In this document: in pieces, positions 15,790 through 24,789 of the stretch
How the letters are laid out: the number at the start of each line of letters is the position of its first letter
Position numbering within the stretch: the stretch's first letter is position 1
NCBI RefSeq assembly: GCF_039680535.1
Contig: NZ_JBDKSS010000013.1
Location: forward strand, 186,001 to 250,000
Direction of reading: 5' to 3'
DNA: 64,000 bases
Source: Parvibaculum sp039680535
GTDB taxonomy: Bacteria > Pseudomonadota > Alphaproteobacteria > Parvibaculales > Parvibaculaceae
Position numbers and translations under genes: made by a program
Notes under the pieces: generated by a model
What the model was told of the DNA's origin: nothing
The model's input: the letters and a program-made list of their open reading frames with translations, nothing else
Databases searched by the model: none

Positions 15790-16947
15790 ATGGATTTGAT
15801 CGCCGGTTACAAGTCACCCTGGCTCACGGAAGAGCTGGAAATTCTTCAGGACGCGGTTCGCAAGTTCTACGAAAAGGAATTCACGCCGCATTCCGATCGC
15901 TGGAACAAGCAGGGCCACGTCGATCGCGACGCCTGGAACAAGGCGGGTGCGGCCGGCATCCTCTGCGCCTCGATCTCCGAGGAATACGGCGGCGGCGGCG
16001 GCCATTTCGCCCATGAAATGGTCATCGCCCAGGAAATGGGACGCGCGGGCGTCAGCGGCTTCGGCAATTCGGTGCATTCGGGCATCGTCGCTCACTACAT
16101 CGAAGCCTATGGCACCGAAGAGCAGAAGAAGAAGTGGCTGCCGAAAATGGCGACGGGCGAAATGGTCGCCGCCATCGCGATGACGGAACCGGGCACCGGC
16201 TCCGACCTTCAGGGCGTCAAGACGACGGCGAAGAAGGTCGGCAACCAGTATGTCATCAACGGCCAGAAGACCTTCATCACCAATGGTCAGCAGTCCACGC
16301 TGATCTGCGTCGTGGCGAAGACCGATCCCGCGGCCGGCGCGAAGGGCATCTCGCTCATCATGGTCGAAACCGAAGAAGTCGAAGGCTTCCGCCGTGGCCG
16401 CAACCTCGACAAGATCGGCATGCATGCGCAGGACACGTCGGAACTCTTCTTCGACGACGTGAAGGTTCCGACCTCGAACCTCCTCGGCACCGAGGAAGGC
16501 CGCGGCTTCATCCAGCTCATGCAGCAGCTGCCGCAGGAACGCCTCATCATCGCCGTGCAGGCCTGCGTTGCGATGGAGAAGGCGGTGAACCTCACCGCCG
16601 CCTATGTCAAGGAGCGCAAGGCTTTCGGCCAGTCGCTGCTCGACTTCCAGAACACGCAGTTCAAGCTTGCCGAGTGCAAGACGGAAGCCGCGATTGCTCG
16701 CGTCTTCACCGATGACTGCGCGATGAAGCTTCTCGACGGCAAGCTCGATGCGACGACGGCGGCCATGGCGAAGTGGTGGACGACGGAGAAGCAGTGCCAG
16801 ATCGTCGATACCTGCCTGCAGTTCTTCGGCGGCTATGGCTACATGATGGAATATCCCATCGCGCAGATGTACCAGGACATGCGCATTCAGAAGATCTATG
16901 GCGGCACCAACGAGATCATGAAGCTGCTGATCGCGCGTACGCTCTAA
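15790..16947 (+). CDS. Acyl-CoA dehydrogenase, long-chain (LCAD-like)
   Basis: 385 aa, the standard family length. FAD/substrate motifs AIAMTEPGTGSDLQGVKT (about residues 131-148) and FITNGQQS are intact. The catalytic base is not in the C-terminal loop, which reads IYGGTNEIMKLLIAR with Gly where MCAD has Glu. A glutamate is instead present at Glu250 in LPQERLIIAV, exactly the helix position used by long-chain and isovaleryl-CoA dehydrogenases. This points to a long-chain or branched substrate. It lies 63 bases after the first dehydrogenase of the operon, with AGGAGAGCGAAAC as ribosome site; two enzymes of different type in one operon probably cover different chain lengths or shapes. Confidence 0.9.
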   Translation: MDLIAGYKSPWLTEELEILQDAVRKFYEKEFTPHSDRWNKQGHVDRDAWNKAGAAGILCASISEEYGGGGGHFAHEMVIAQEMGRAGVSGFGNSVHSGIVAHYIEAYGTEEQKKKWLPKMATGEMVAAIAMTEPGTGSDLQGVKTTAKKVGNQYVINGQKTFITNGQQSTLICVVAKTDPAAGAKGISLIMVETEEVEGFRRGRNLDKIGMHAQDTSELFFDDVKVPTSNLLGTEEGRGFIQLMQQLPQERLIIAVQACVAMEKAVNLTAAYVKERKAFGQSLLDFQNTQFKLAECKTEAAIARVFTDDCAMKLLDGKLDATTAAMAKWWTTEKQCQIVDTCLQFFGGYGYMMEYPIAQMYQDMRIQKIYGGTNEIMKLLIARTL

Positions 16948-17023
16948 TTGCGTTCTGCCTCGCACTTGGAGATGCGGCGCTCTCGCGCCGCGTCTCCTGG
17001 CGGGGAACCCATTCAAGAATATT

Positions 17024-17070
17024 CCTCGTCCTGAGGGTGCTGCTGCATCCTCAAGGGTTGGGGCCATGGA
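17024..17070. repeat. Extragenic palindromic repeat, CCTCGTCCTGAGG family (degenerate)
   Basis: Between the second dehydrogenase and the thiolase: CCTCGTCCTGAGGGTGC, then CATCCTCAAGGGTTGG and GGCCATGG. The arms CCTGAGG and CCTCAAGG pair imperfectly. The element resembles the dispersed repeats of Rhizobiales genomes built around CCTCATCCTGAGG. It lies inside an operon and may affect mRNA stability. Confidence 0.5.
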
Positions 17071-17088
17071 ACCAGACAGGAGACGGAA

Positions 17089-18294
17089 ATGACCGACTGT
17101 TATGTCTATGACACCGTGCGCACGCCGCGCGGCAAGGGCAAGAAAGACGGCGCGCTGCACGAAGTGACCGCGCTTGAACTCGGCACCCAGGTGCTGAAGG
17201 CCATTCGCGACCGCAACGGCCTCGACACGTCGCGCGTCGACGATGTCGTCTTCGGTTGCGTCGATCCGGTCGGCGAGCAGGGCGGCGACATCGCGCGCAT
17301 CGCGGTGCTGAACGCGGATTACGCTGATACGGTTGCGGGCGTGCAGATCAACCGCTTCTGCGCTTCGGGCCTCGAGGCCACGAACATGGCGGCAGCCAAG
17401 GTCATGTGCGGCGAGGCCGACATGGCCATCGGCGGCGGCGTCGAGTCGATGTCGCGCGTCGGCATGGGCGCTTCGGGCGGCGCCTGGTCGAGCGATCCGC
17501 AGATCGCCTTCAAGTCCTATTTCACGCCGCAGGGCATTGGCGCCGATCTCGTCGCGACGAAGTACGGCTTCAGCCGCGCCGATGTCGACGGCTACGCCAT
17601 CGAAAGCCAGAAGCGCGCCGCGAATGCCTGGGAGAAGGGCTACTTTAAGAAATCCGTCATTCCGGTGAAGGACATCAACGGCCTTACCATTCTCGACCAT
17701 GACGAGCACATGCGCCCCGATGCGACCATGCAGTCGCTTGCCGCGCTGACGCCGTCCTTCGCCTCGCTCGGCGAATTCGCCTTCGATGGCGTCGCCTTCG
17801 AGCGCTACCCCGAAGTCGAGGAAATCATCCACATGCACCATGCCGGCAATTCGTCCGGCATCGTGGATGGCGCTTCCGCCGTTCTCGTCGGCAATCTCGA
17901 CACCGGCAAGGCGATGGGCCTGAAACCCCGCGCGCGCATCCGCGCCATGGGCTCGATCGGCTCGGAACCCTGCATCATGCTCACCGGCCCGGCGGACGTG
18001 TCGCGCAAGGTGTTGAAGAAGGCCGGCATGCGGCCCGAGGACATCGACCTCTATGAGCTCAACGAAGCTTTCGCTTCCGTCGTGCTGCGCATGATGCAGG
18101 CGCTCGACATTCCGCACGACAAGATGAACGTCAATGGCGGCGCCATCGCCATGGGCCATCCGCTCGGCGCCACCGGCGGCATGATCCTCGGCACGGTGCT
18201 CGATGAACTCGAGCGCCGCGATCTGAACACCGCGCTCATCACGCTCTGCGTCGGCGCGGGCATGGGCACGGCCACCATCATCGAGCGTGTGTGA
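17089..18294 (+). CDS. Acetyl-CoA C-acyltransferase (3-ketoacyl-CoA thiolase), FadA-type
   Basis: 401 aa. The nucleophilic cysteine is Cys91 in NRFCASGLEA; the C-terminal catalytic His lies in NGGAIAMGHPLGATGG and the second catalytic Cys in LITLCVGAGMG. All three signatures of a degradative thiolase are intact, and the length is typical. It cleaves 3-ketoacyl-CoA with CoA to acetyl-CoA and a shortened acyl-CoA. A strong site (ACAGGAGACGGAA) precedes the ATG. Its stop is eight bases before the start of the FadB-type gene, so the two are likely translated together, as in other fadAB pairs, although here the order is thiolase first. Confidence 0.92.
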   Translation: MTDCYVYDTVRTPRGKGKKDGALHEVTALELGTQVLKAIRDRNGLDTSRVDDVVFGCVDPVGEQGGDIARIAVLNADYADTVAGVQINRFCASGLEATNMAAAKVMCGEADMAIGGGVESMSRVGMGASGGAWSSDPQIAFKSYFTPQGIGADLVATKYGFSRADVDGYAIESQKRAANAWEKGYFKKSVIPVKDINGLTILDHDEHMRPDATMQSLAALTPSFASLGEFAFDGVAFERYPEVEEIIHMHHAGNSSGIVDGASAVLVGNLDTGKAMGLKPRARIRAMGSIGSEPCIMLTGPADVSRKVLKKAGMRPEDIDLYELNEAFASVVLRMMQALDIPHDKMNVNGGAIAMGHPLGATGGMILGTVLDELERRDLNTALITLCVGAGMGTATIIERV

Positions 18295-18302
18295 GGCGAA
18301 CA

Positions 18303-20549
18303 ATGACCACTTACGAAAACTTCAAATTCGAAGTCGACAGCGACGGCATCGCCCTCATCACCTGGGACATGCCGGGCCGTTCGATGAACGTGCTCTCGCA
18401 GAGCTCCATGGCCGATATCGCATCGATCATCGGCGAGATCGTTTCCAACGACGCCATCAAGGGCGCGGTCCTCACCTCCGGCAAGGATGCGTTCTGCGCC
18501 GGTGCCGACCTCTCGATGATGGGCGGTCAGGCGGGCGGCTCGGGTTCGGGCTCCAAGGAAGATCGCATCAAGGCGATGTATGAAGGCAACCTCGCCTTCA
18601 ACATGCTGCTCCGCAAGCTCGAGACCTGCGGCAAGCCCATTGCCGCCGCGATCAACGGCGTGGCGCTTGGCGGCGGCCTCGAAGTGACGCTGGCCTGCCA
18701 CTACCGTGTGGTGGCCGACAATCCGAAGATCCAGCTCGGCCTACCGGAAGCCAAGGTCGGCCTTCTGCCCGGCGGCGGCGGCACGCAGCGTCTGCCGCGA
18801 CTGATCGGTGCGGCGAACGCTTTGCCGCTCATCCTTCAGGGTACGGCGCTTTCTCCCGAGAAGGCGCTGAAGGCCGGCATCGTCCACAAGGTCGTGCCTG
18901 CCGCCGAACTGATCGGCGCCGCCAAGGCGTGGCTCAAGGAAGGCCTTGCCCAGCCGAAGGTCAAGCTCGGCAAGAAGGGCCCCGAGGTCTATGCCATCGC
19001 CATTCAGCCCTGGGACCGCGAAGGCTATCGCATCCCCGGCGGCGGTCCGCACGAGGCGAAGGGCGGCCAGGCCTTCACCATCGGCAATGCGACACTCCAC
19101 AAGACGACGCATGGCAACTTCCCGGCGCAGCAGTTCATCATGTCCTGCGTCTATGAAGGCATTCAGGTGCCCATCGAGGCGGGTCTCAGGATCGAGACGC
19201 GCTACTTCACGAAGCTGCTGATGGACCCGCGCTCCAAGGCGATGATCCGTTCGCTCTTCCTCTCGATGCAGGAACTCGGCAAGGGCGCTCGCCGTCCCGC
19301 CGGCGTTGCTGAATTCAAGGTGAAGAAGCTCGGCATCCTCGGCGCGGGCATGATGGGCGCGGGCATTGCCTATGTCTCGGCTCAGGCCGGGATGGAAGTC
19401 GTGCTTCTCGACACCGATCAGGCCAATGCCGAAAAGGGCAAGGCCTATTCGGAAAAGCTGCTCGCCAAGCAGCTCGAAAAGGGCAAGACGACTCAGGACA
19501 AGGCCGACGCGCTTCTCGCCCGCATCAACCCGACGACCAGCTATGACGATCTCAAGGGCGCCGACCTCATCATCGAGGCGGTGTTCGAAAACCGCGAGAT
19601 CAAGGCCGACGTGACGAAGAAGTCCGAGCCGATGCTGGCCGCAGGCGGCATCTACGGCTCGAACACGTCGACCCTGCCGATCACGGGTCTGGCGGAGGCC
19701 GCGAAGGCGCAGGAGAACTTCATCGGCATCCACTTCTTCTCGCCCGTCGACAAGATGCAACTCGTCGAGATCATCATGGGTCAGCGCACGAGCCAGGAAA
19801 CCCTGGCCAAGGCGATGGACTATGTGAAGCAGATCCGGAAGACGCCGATCGTCGTCAACGACAGTCGCGGCTTCTACACCTCGCGCTGCTTCGGCACCTA
19901 TGTCGGCGAAGGCCTTGCCATGCTTGCCGAAGGCATCAAGCCGGCGATCATCGAGAATGTCGGCCGGTCGACCGGCATGCCCATGCCGCCGCTGGCGCTC
20001 AACGACGAAGTCTCGCTCGATCTCGCCTACAAGGTGCGCGAGCAGACGAAGAAGGACCTTGGCGACAAGTATGTCGCCGCGCCCGCCGACAAGATCGTCG
20101 AGCAGATGGTGGTCGAGCTTGGCCGCGTCGGCAAGAAGTCCGGCAAGGGCTTCTACGACTACACGGCCGACGGCAAGAAGAAGCTCTGGCCGGGTCTCGC
20201 CGAAATCGCAAAGACGTCGAAGGACATCGACGACGTCGATGTGGCGGAACTGAAGAAGCGTTTCCTCTACATCCAGGCGCTCGAAGCGGCACGCTGCTTC
20301 GAGGAAGGCGTCGTCACCGATGTGCGCGACGCCGATGTCGGCGCGATCCTCGGCTGGGGCTTCGCGCCCTGGGCCGGCGGTCCGCTCTCGCTGATCGACA
20401 TGATCGGCGCGAAGGAGTTCGTCGATACCTGCGACAAGCTCGCGCAGAAATATGGCGAGCGCTTCAAGCCGAACAAGCTGCTGCGCGACATGGCCGAAAA
20501 GGGCGACACGTTCTACGCTCGCTTCGCGCCGGAGAAGGCCGCAGCCTGA
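18303..20549 (+). CDS. Multifunctional enoyl-CoA hydratase / 3-hydroxyacyl-CoA dehydrogenase, FadB/FadJ type
   Basis: 748 aa. The ATG at 18303 is preferred; a GTG at 18291 lies within the thiolase end. The N-terminal crotonase domain (about 1-200) has KDAFCAGADLSMM for the oxyanion hole and GLPEAKVGLLPGGGGTQRL with the catalytic glutamate. A linker leads to the NAD-binding fold at about residue 340 (LGILGAGMMGAGIAYVSA), then FFSPVDKMQLVEII with the dehydrogenase His region absent of obvious change, and two C-terminal helical domains. It hydrates trans-2-enoyl-CoA and oxidises the L-3-hydroxyacyl-CoA. Together with the thiolase upstream it completes the beta-oxidation spiral started by the two dehydrogenases. 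It is the last gene before a strong terminator. Confidence 0.92.
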   Translation: MTTYENFKFEVDSDGIALITWDMPGRSMNVLSQSSMADIASIIGEIVSNDAIKGAVLTSGKDAFCAGADLSMMGGQAGGSGSGSKEDRIKAMYEGNLAFNMLLRKLETCGKPIAAAINGVALGGGLEVTLACHYRVVADNPKIQLGLPEAKVGLLPGGGGTQRLPRLIGAANALPLILQGTALSPEKALKAGIVHKVVPAAELIGAAKAWLKEGLAQPKVKLGKKGPEVYAIAIQPWDREGYRIPGGGPHEAKGGQAFTIGNATLHKTTHGNFPAQQFIMSCVYEGIQVPIEAGLRIETRYFTKLLMDPRSKAMIRSLFLSMQELGKGARRPAGVAEFKVKKLGILGAGMMGAGIAYVSAQAGMEVVLLDTDQANAEKGKAYSEKLLAKQLEKGKTTQDKADALLARINPTTSYDDLKGADLIIEAVFENREIKADVTKKSEPMLAAGGIYGSNTSTLPITGLAEAAKAQENFIGIHFFSPVDKMQLVEIIMGQRTSQETLAKAMDYVKQIRKTPIVVNDSRGFYTSRCFGTYVGEGLAMLAEGIKPAIIENVGRSTGMPMPPLALNDEVSLDLAYKVREQTKKDLGDKYVAAPADKIVEQMVVELGRVGKKSGKGFYDYTADGKKKLWPGLAEIAKTSKDIDDVDVAELKKRFLYIQALEAARCFEEGVVTDVRDADVGAILGWGFAPWAGGPLSLIDMIGAKEFVDTCDKLAQKYGERFKPNKLLRDMAEKGDTFYARFAPEKAAA

Positions 20550-20569
20550 TAGAGGCTCCATCGATCATG

Positions 20570-20599
20570 AAAAGCCCGGGCTCTCGCCCGGGCTTTTTT
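20570..20599 (+). terminator. Rho-independent terminator of the beta-oxidation operon
   Basis: AAAAGCCCGGGC (20570-20581), loop TCTC, GCCCGGGCTTTTTT (20586-20599): a perfect GC-rich stem followed by six T. It is 20 bases past the FadB-type stop and marks the end of the five-gene operon. Confidence 0.93.
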
Positions 20600-20729
20600 G
20601 TTTCGAAATAGGACGTTTGTAATCGATCTGTCATTTTTCTGACGTCCAGCCTTCGTGAAAGCTGGGTTTAAACCACCCATACGGGCAAATGGCCGCGCCT
20701 GCGCGGGCAGCACTTTATGGGGGTCTTTC

Positions 20730-23700
20730 ATGCTTCGCGAGTTTCGGAGCGGTCGCATTGCGTACCGCGCGTCGATTTCTGTGCTGCTCGGTTCGGCCGC
20801 CACGATAGCGCTCTTGTCGATGTCGTCTCCGGCTGCCGCAGCTTGTTTGTCGGACACGACCGCAGGCAATCTGACGGCGACGGATGGAAGCTGCGTCGCG
20901 TCGGGCACCACCATCGACAACTCGACGGCGATCAACAAGACGCCGATCACCATGACGACCGGCGCCTCCGGTAACCCTACCGACTTCACGAACGCAGGCA
21001 CGATCCACTCGGTTTCCGGCTCGACGCTTTCTGCCATCGGCACGAAGAGCAACAATTACGTCTCGGTCATCAACTCGGGAACGATCCAGTCCGATGCCTC
21101 GAACCCGACGAGCGATACGGGTGCGGCGATCAGGCTCGGCACCGGCATCTCCATCGACAACTCCGGCACGATCTCGGCAAGCGGCAACCCGGCGGCGACC
21201 CAGAATGGCTATACGGTCTATATCGGCAGCGGGAGCGTCACCAACGAGGTTGGCGGCCTGATCGTGAACACGGCTGGCGCGACTGTGGCGGCAACCGTTA
21301 CGGACGCCGATCTGACGCAATACCTGACCGTCGATTCCAATGTCTACGCCCTGTATGTCGGCAAGAAAGGCGCCTCGACGGTCATCAACTACGGCACCAT
21401 TCGCGCGACGGGCAATGCCGCGAGCACCGACGCCGATCCCGATGGTCTGGCCAATGAAGGCGAAGTCGGCGCCGTGCGTCTGGGCGATCCGGGGTATGCC
21501 GGCACCGTCCTGGAGAACTACGGCACGATCGAGACGACCGGCCAGATCGTTACCGGCGGCCTGCACAACAACGACAGCATCGGCGACATGTACGGCGTTC
21601 GCGTCGACGGCAAGAAAGGCGTCATCTACAACTACGCTGGCGCCGCGATTACCGGCGGCAAGCACGGCATCACCATCGACAAGGATGCCTCGGGCACGAC
21701 CATTTACAACTGGGGCGCCATCACGGGCGAGAACGGTTCAGGCGTCGGTTCCGATGCGACGGACAATGCCTCTGTCGTCTCCGTCTATAACTATGCTGGC
21801 GCGACGATCACCGGCACCTGGAATCAGGCGGCCTATGTAGGGGGCAACGCGGCCTATTCCTTCGGCGATGGCGATGGCGTGGACATTGACCATATCGCCT
21901 ATGTCGAGAACTACGGCACCATTCAGGGCACGGGCGCGCACGGCATAAAGCCGGGCGAGACCGATCCCAGCAAGAGCGAAGGTCTGGCGCTCGGCGGCGG
22001 TACCGTCATCAACGGCGACGAGTCGCACACGTTGGCGCTGATCTCCGGCGCCAACTACGGCATAACGGTCGATGACAGCGCCAATGGCGACGCCTTTGGT
22101 GCGACCTCGATCACCAATTACGGCACCATCCGCGGTCTCGACGGCTACGCGATCCGGCTCGCCGATGACGCGGGTCTCTGGAGCAATACGATCACGAACT
22201 ACGGCACCATTTCCGGCACCTCGGCGACGAGCGTGATGATGGGCAATGGTGACGATACCTTCAACAATTTCGGCGGTTCGGTCACGGGCATCGTCGATGC
22301 CGAAGGCGGCTCCGACACGCTCAACATCGACCGCGGCGACATCTTCGTGCTGGCGGGGGCGAACTGGATCAATTTCGAAAAAACGAATGTGAAGTCCGGC
22401 CTCGTCGCGCTGCTCGGCGATTATACGAGCGCGGATACCTTCACCGTGTTCAACGGCGCGGGTGTCATCGGCAACGACACGGTCACGACCTCGCTATTCA
22501 CCAATAATGGCGCGGTGGGAACCGGCACAGACTCGACGCTCGGCACTTTCTCTGTCGATGGCGACTACGCCCAGGGTTCGACCGGCAGCTATTTCGTGAA
22601 GATCAACGGCACCGGCAGCTCCGACCTCGTCGACGTTACCGGCAGTGCGACGCTCAATGGCGCGGTTGAAGTCTCGTCGCTTTCGACGCATTTCCGCTCC
22701 GACCTGACCTATACGATTCTTCAGGCCGACAGCCGCACGGGCACATTCTCGTCGCTGGTGGACAATATCGATGCGGCTTTCGTCGCGCCGACCTTGAGTT
22801 ATACGTCGAATGCGGTTTTGCTCGGCTTCGAGCGCAACGGCGTCAGCTACCGGAGCGTCGCGAACACGCCGAACGGCTACGCCGTCGCGGGCGCGCTCGA
22901 CAATGCCCATGACAATGCCAGCGGCGATCTCGCCGAGATCCTCGCCTATATCGACACAGGCACGGAAGGCGAGGCAGCCAACGCCTTCAACCAGATGGCG
23001 CCCGACAATCCGACCGCCCCTGTAAGGCAGGCCCTTATCGGCACCGCGGGCACGATTGGATCGATCATCTCCGGTCGCATCGACGCGCAGCATATGGCCC
23101 TGCGGAGTGGCGGAACGCGCCTCGCCGCCTCCGGCACGGACGGCGACCTCACGGCCTCGCTCGTCGGCAATGCGGGGCTGCACCCCGAATGGGGCGTTTG
23201 GGCGCGCGGCTTCGGCCTTTTCGGCAACGCATCCTCCGATGCCGGTCTCGCCAACGGCTACGACTATCGCGGTGGCGGCATCGTCGCGGGCCTCGACCGC
23301 TATCTCGGCGATACGACGGTCGTCGGCCTCTCGGCGAGCTATGCTCATGCCAATGCCGATCATTCGCGCGCCGGCAGCGATAGCGAGGTGTCGGCCTATG
23401 AACTTGGCGCCTATGCCGGTTCGAGCTTCGGCGGTTTCGATCTCTCGGCCCGCGCCGCCGCCGCCTATAACGACTACAGCACGGCGCGGCGCGTCGTCTT
23501 CGGCGCCATCGATCGCACGGCCAATGGCTCGTTCGGCGGCTATATGCTGACCGCGCAGGGGGAGGCGGGCTATCACGTCGCGCTCGGCGGCGAGGCATGG
23601 CTGAAGCCGATTGTGGGCATCGACGTGGTGAACTTCCACACCGACTCCTACACGGAGACCGGCGCCGGCGGGCTCAACCTCGCGCAGGACTCGCAGTCGG

Positions 23701-24029
23701 AGACACTGGTGCGCAGCTCGCTCGGCGCGGCCATTGGCACGAGCTTCGAAGCGCCGACCGCCAATGCGACAGTGTCGCCCTCGCTCGATCTGCGCTGGGG
23801 CCATGACATTTCCCAGCCTGACGGCACGGCGATGGCCTCCTTCGCCTCGACGCCCGGCTCCAGCTTCGTCTATGCCCAGAAGGCGGTCGATCGGGACGCA
23901 TTGCTCGCCAATCTCGGCGTCACGGCCACGTCTCCGGGCGGCCTCTCCATCGGCCTCGCCGGAACATCGGATATCCGCAGCGACGCGAAAGGATATGGCC
24001 TCTCGCTCAAGCTGCTCTACGCCTGGTAA
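20730..24029 (+). CDS. Autotransporter (type Va) with NYGTI-repeat passenger
   Basis: 1099 aa. The ATG at 20730 is chosen for GGGGG seven bases upstream and because it opens an extended Sec signal (about residues 1-38, ending SSPAAAA). The passenger (about 40-800) is rich in Gly, Ser, Thr and Asn and repeats the strand motif NYGTI five times, with variants NSGTI, NAGTI, NYAGA.ITG and NWGAITG, as expected for a right-handed beta-helix. A transition region (NAFNQMAPDNPTAPVRQALIG) leads to the C-terminal barrel from about residue 817 (EWGVWARGFGLFGNAS) to the final aromatic, LKLLYAW. No protease triad or RGD-type motif is evident, so an adhesin or surface-layer role is more likely than an enzyme. 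It has its own terminator. Confidence 0.9.
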   Translation: MLREFRSGRIAYRASISVLLGSAATIALLSMSSPAAAACLSDTTAGNLTATDGSCVASGTTIDNSTAINKTPITMTTGASGNPTDFTNAGTIHSVSGSTLSAIGTKSNNYVSVINSGTIQSDASNPTSDTGAAIRLGTGISIDNSGTISASGNPAATQNGYTVYIGSGSVTNEVGGLIVNTAGATVAATVTDADLTQYLTVDSNVYALYVGKKGASTVINYGTIRATGNAASTDADPDGLANEGEVGAVRLGDPGYAGTVLENYGTIETTGQIVTGGLHNNDSIGDMYGVRVDGKKGVIYNYAGAAITGGKHGITIDKDASGTTIYNWGAITGENGSGVGSDATDNASVVSVYNYAGATITGTWNQAAYVGGNAAYSFGDGDGVDIDHIAYVENYGTIQGTGAHGIKPGETDPSKSEGLALGGGTVINGDESHTLALISGANYGITVDDSANGDAFGATSITNYGTIRGLDGYAIRLADDAGLWSNTITNYGTISGTSATSVMMGNGDDTFNNFGGSVTGIVDAEGGSDTLNIDRGDIFVLAGANWINFEKTNVKSGLVALLGDYTSADTFTVFNGAGVIGNDTVTTSLFTNNGAVGTGTDSTLGTFSVDGDYAQGSTGSYFVKINGTGSSDLVDVTGSATLNGAVEVSSLSTHFRSDLTYTILQADSRTGTFSSLVDNIDAAFVAPTLSYTSNAVLLGFERNGVSYRSVANTPNGYAVAGALDNAHDNASGDLAEILAYIDTGTEGEAANAFNQMAPDNPTAPVRQALIGTAGTIGSIISGRIDAQHMALRSGGTRLAASGTDGDLTASLVGNAGLHPEWGVWARGFGLFGNASSDAGLANGYDYRGGGIVAGLDRYLGDTTVVGLSASYAHANADHSRAGSDSEVSAYELGAYAGSSFGGFDLSARAAAAYNDYSTARRVVFGAIDRTANGSFGGYMLTAQGEAGYHVALGGEAWLKPIVGIDVVNFHTDSYTETGAGGLNLAQDSQSETLVRSSLGAAIGTSFEAPTANATVSPSLDLRWGHDISQPDGTAMASFASTPGSSFVYAQKAVDRDALLANLGVTATSPGGLSIGLAGTSDIRSDAKGYGLSLKLLYAW

Positions 24030-24044
24030 GCGCGGCTTTTCTTC

Positions 24045-24112
24045 AGCGCCGCCCCGTTCCTGCGATCTTCCGCGACTGAAGGAAGGTAGCTTGAGCGGGG
24101 CGGCGCTTTTTG
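24045..24112 (+). terminator. Terminator after the autotransporter
   Basis: AGCGCCGCCCCG (24045-24056) pairs perfectly with CGGGGCGGCGCT (24096-24107), followed by T's to 24111. The 39-base loop itself contains CTTCC/GGAAG arms, giving a nested hairpin. It is 16 bases past the autotransporter stop. Confidence 0.8.
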
Positions 24113-24168
24113 CGTTGTGGCGGCGCGCGGCCCCTTGGGGGGATCGAAACAGCCGCTAAGATCGGCGC

Positions 24169-24774
24169 ATGACGACTTCGATTCGACTTCCGATCATGGC
24201 CGCGCTGGCGCTTGTTGCCCCGCTATTCGTCGGCGCGCCTGCACATGCGGCGGCGCAGGAAGACCTGCTTTGCGACCGCGCGCCCGCAGGCAGCGTGCCC
24301 GCTGTGCCAAAGCCATTCAATCTCTGGGCGGTGATCGTCTGTTCCGCATCTGGCCATGCATTGGTGCCCATCGAAGGCATGGTCTGGCTGGCGCATGGAA
24401 CCGCAGAGCCCGTGTCTGTCCTCGCCTTGCCGCCGGCCGCGACTCCAATGTCGACGAAGACGAAGGATTTCGATCCGCGCTACGGGGTGCGCTTCACGGC
24501 GCTTTATGCGGCCGAGGCGAAAGGCGCAAAGCGAGATCGCGCGCTATCTCATCTCAAGGCGGCATTGGGGACGAGGCCGGCGCCGAAGCTCGATCGCGTC
24601 TTTCAGCTCGACGCACTCAGCAGCATCTATGCCATGCGCTACAACATCTATTTCTATCTTGAAGGGCGCCGTCCGCGCATGGCGCTTGTCTGCATCGATC
24701 AGTGCCAGGAGGCCCTGCCGATGGACATCATGACGGCCAAGGAAGCGAAGGCGCGTGGTGTACGCCTTCGCTGA
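24169..24774 (+). CDS. Hypothetical secreted protein
   Basis: 201 aa with a Sec signal (about residues 1-27, ALALVAPLFVGAPAHA). The mature part has five cysteines, including CDRAP, VIVCSAS and a C-terminal VCIDQCQ, so disulfides are likely in the periplasm. No known domain is recognised. Residues of about 105-150 look helical and basic (AEAKGAKRDRALSHLKAALG). The start is an ATG 57 bases past the preceding terminator, with no strong ribosome site visible (AAGATCGGCGC). It is convergent with the Yip1-type gene, with 15 bases between stops. Function unknown. Confidence 0.6.
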   Translation: MTTSIRLPIMAALALVAPLFVGAPAHAAAQEDLLCDRAPAGSVPAVPKPFNLWAVIVCSASGHALVPIEGMVWLAHGTAEPVSVLALPPAATPMSTKTKDFDPRYGVRFTALYAAEAKGAKRDRALSHLKAALGTRPAPKLDRVFQLDALSSIYAMRYNIYFYLEGRRPRMALVCIDQCQEALPMDIMTAKEAKARGVRLR

Positions 24775-24789
24775 TCTTCGTTCGGCCCG

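Noticed and set aside
13237..18303. Two very long open frames on the minus strand opposite the beta-oxidation operon
   Set aside because: Their translations are Arg/His/Ala-rich without domains, as expected for the complement of high-GC genes; the plus-strand frames carry clear enzymes.
21000..22300. Repeats in the autotransporter as a CRISPR-like array
   Set aside because: Repeats are in frame, degenerate at DNA level and irregularly spaced; they encode the NYGTI strands.
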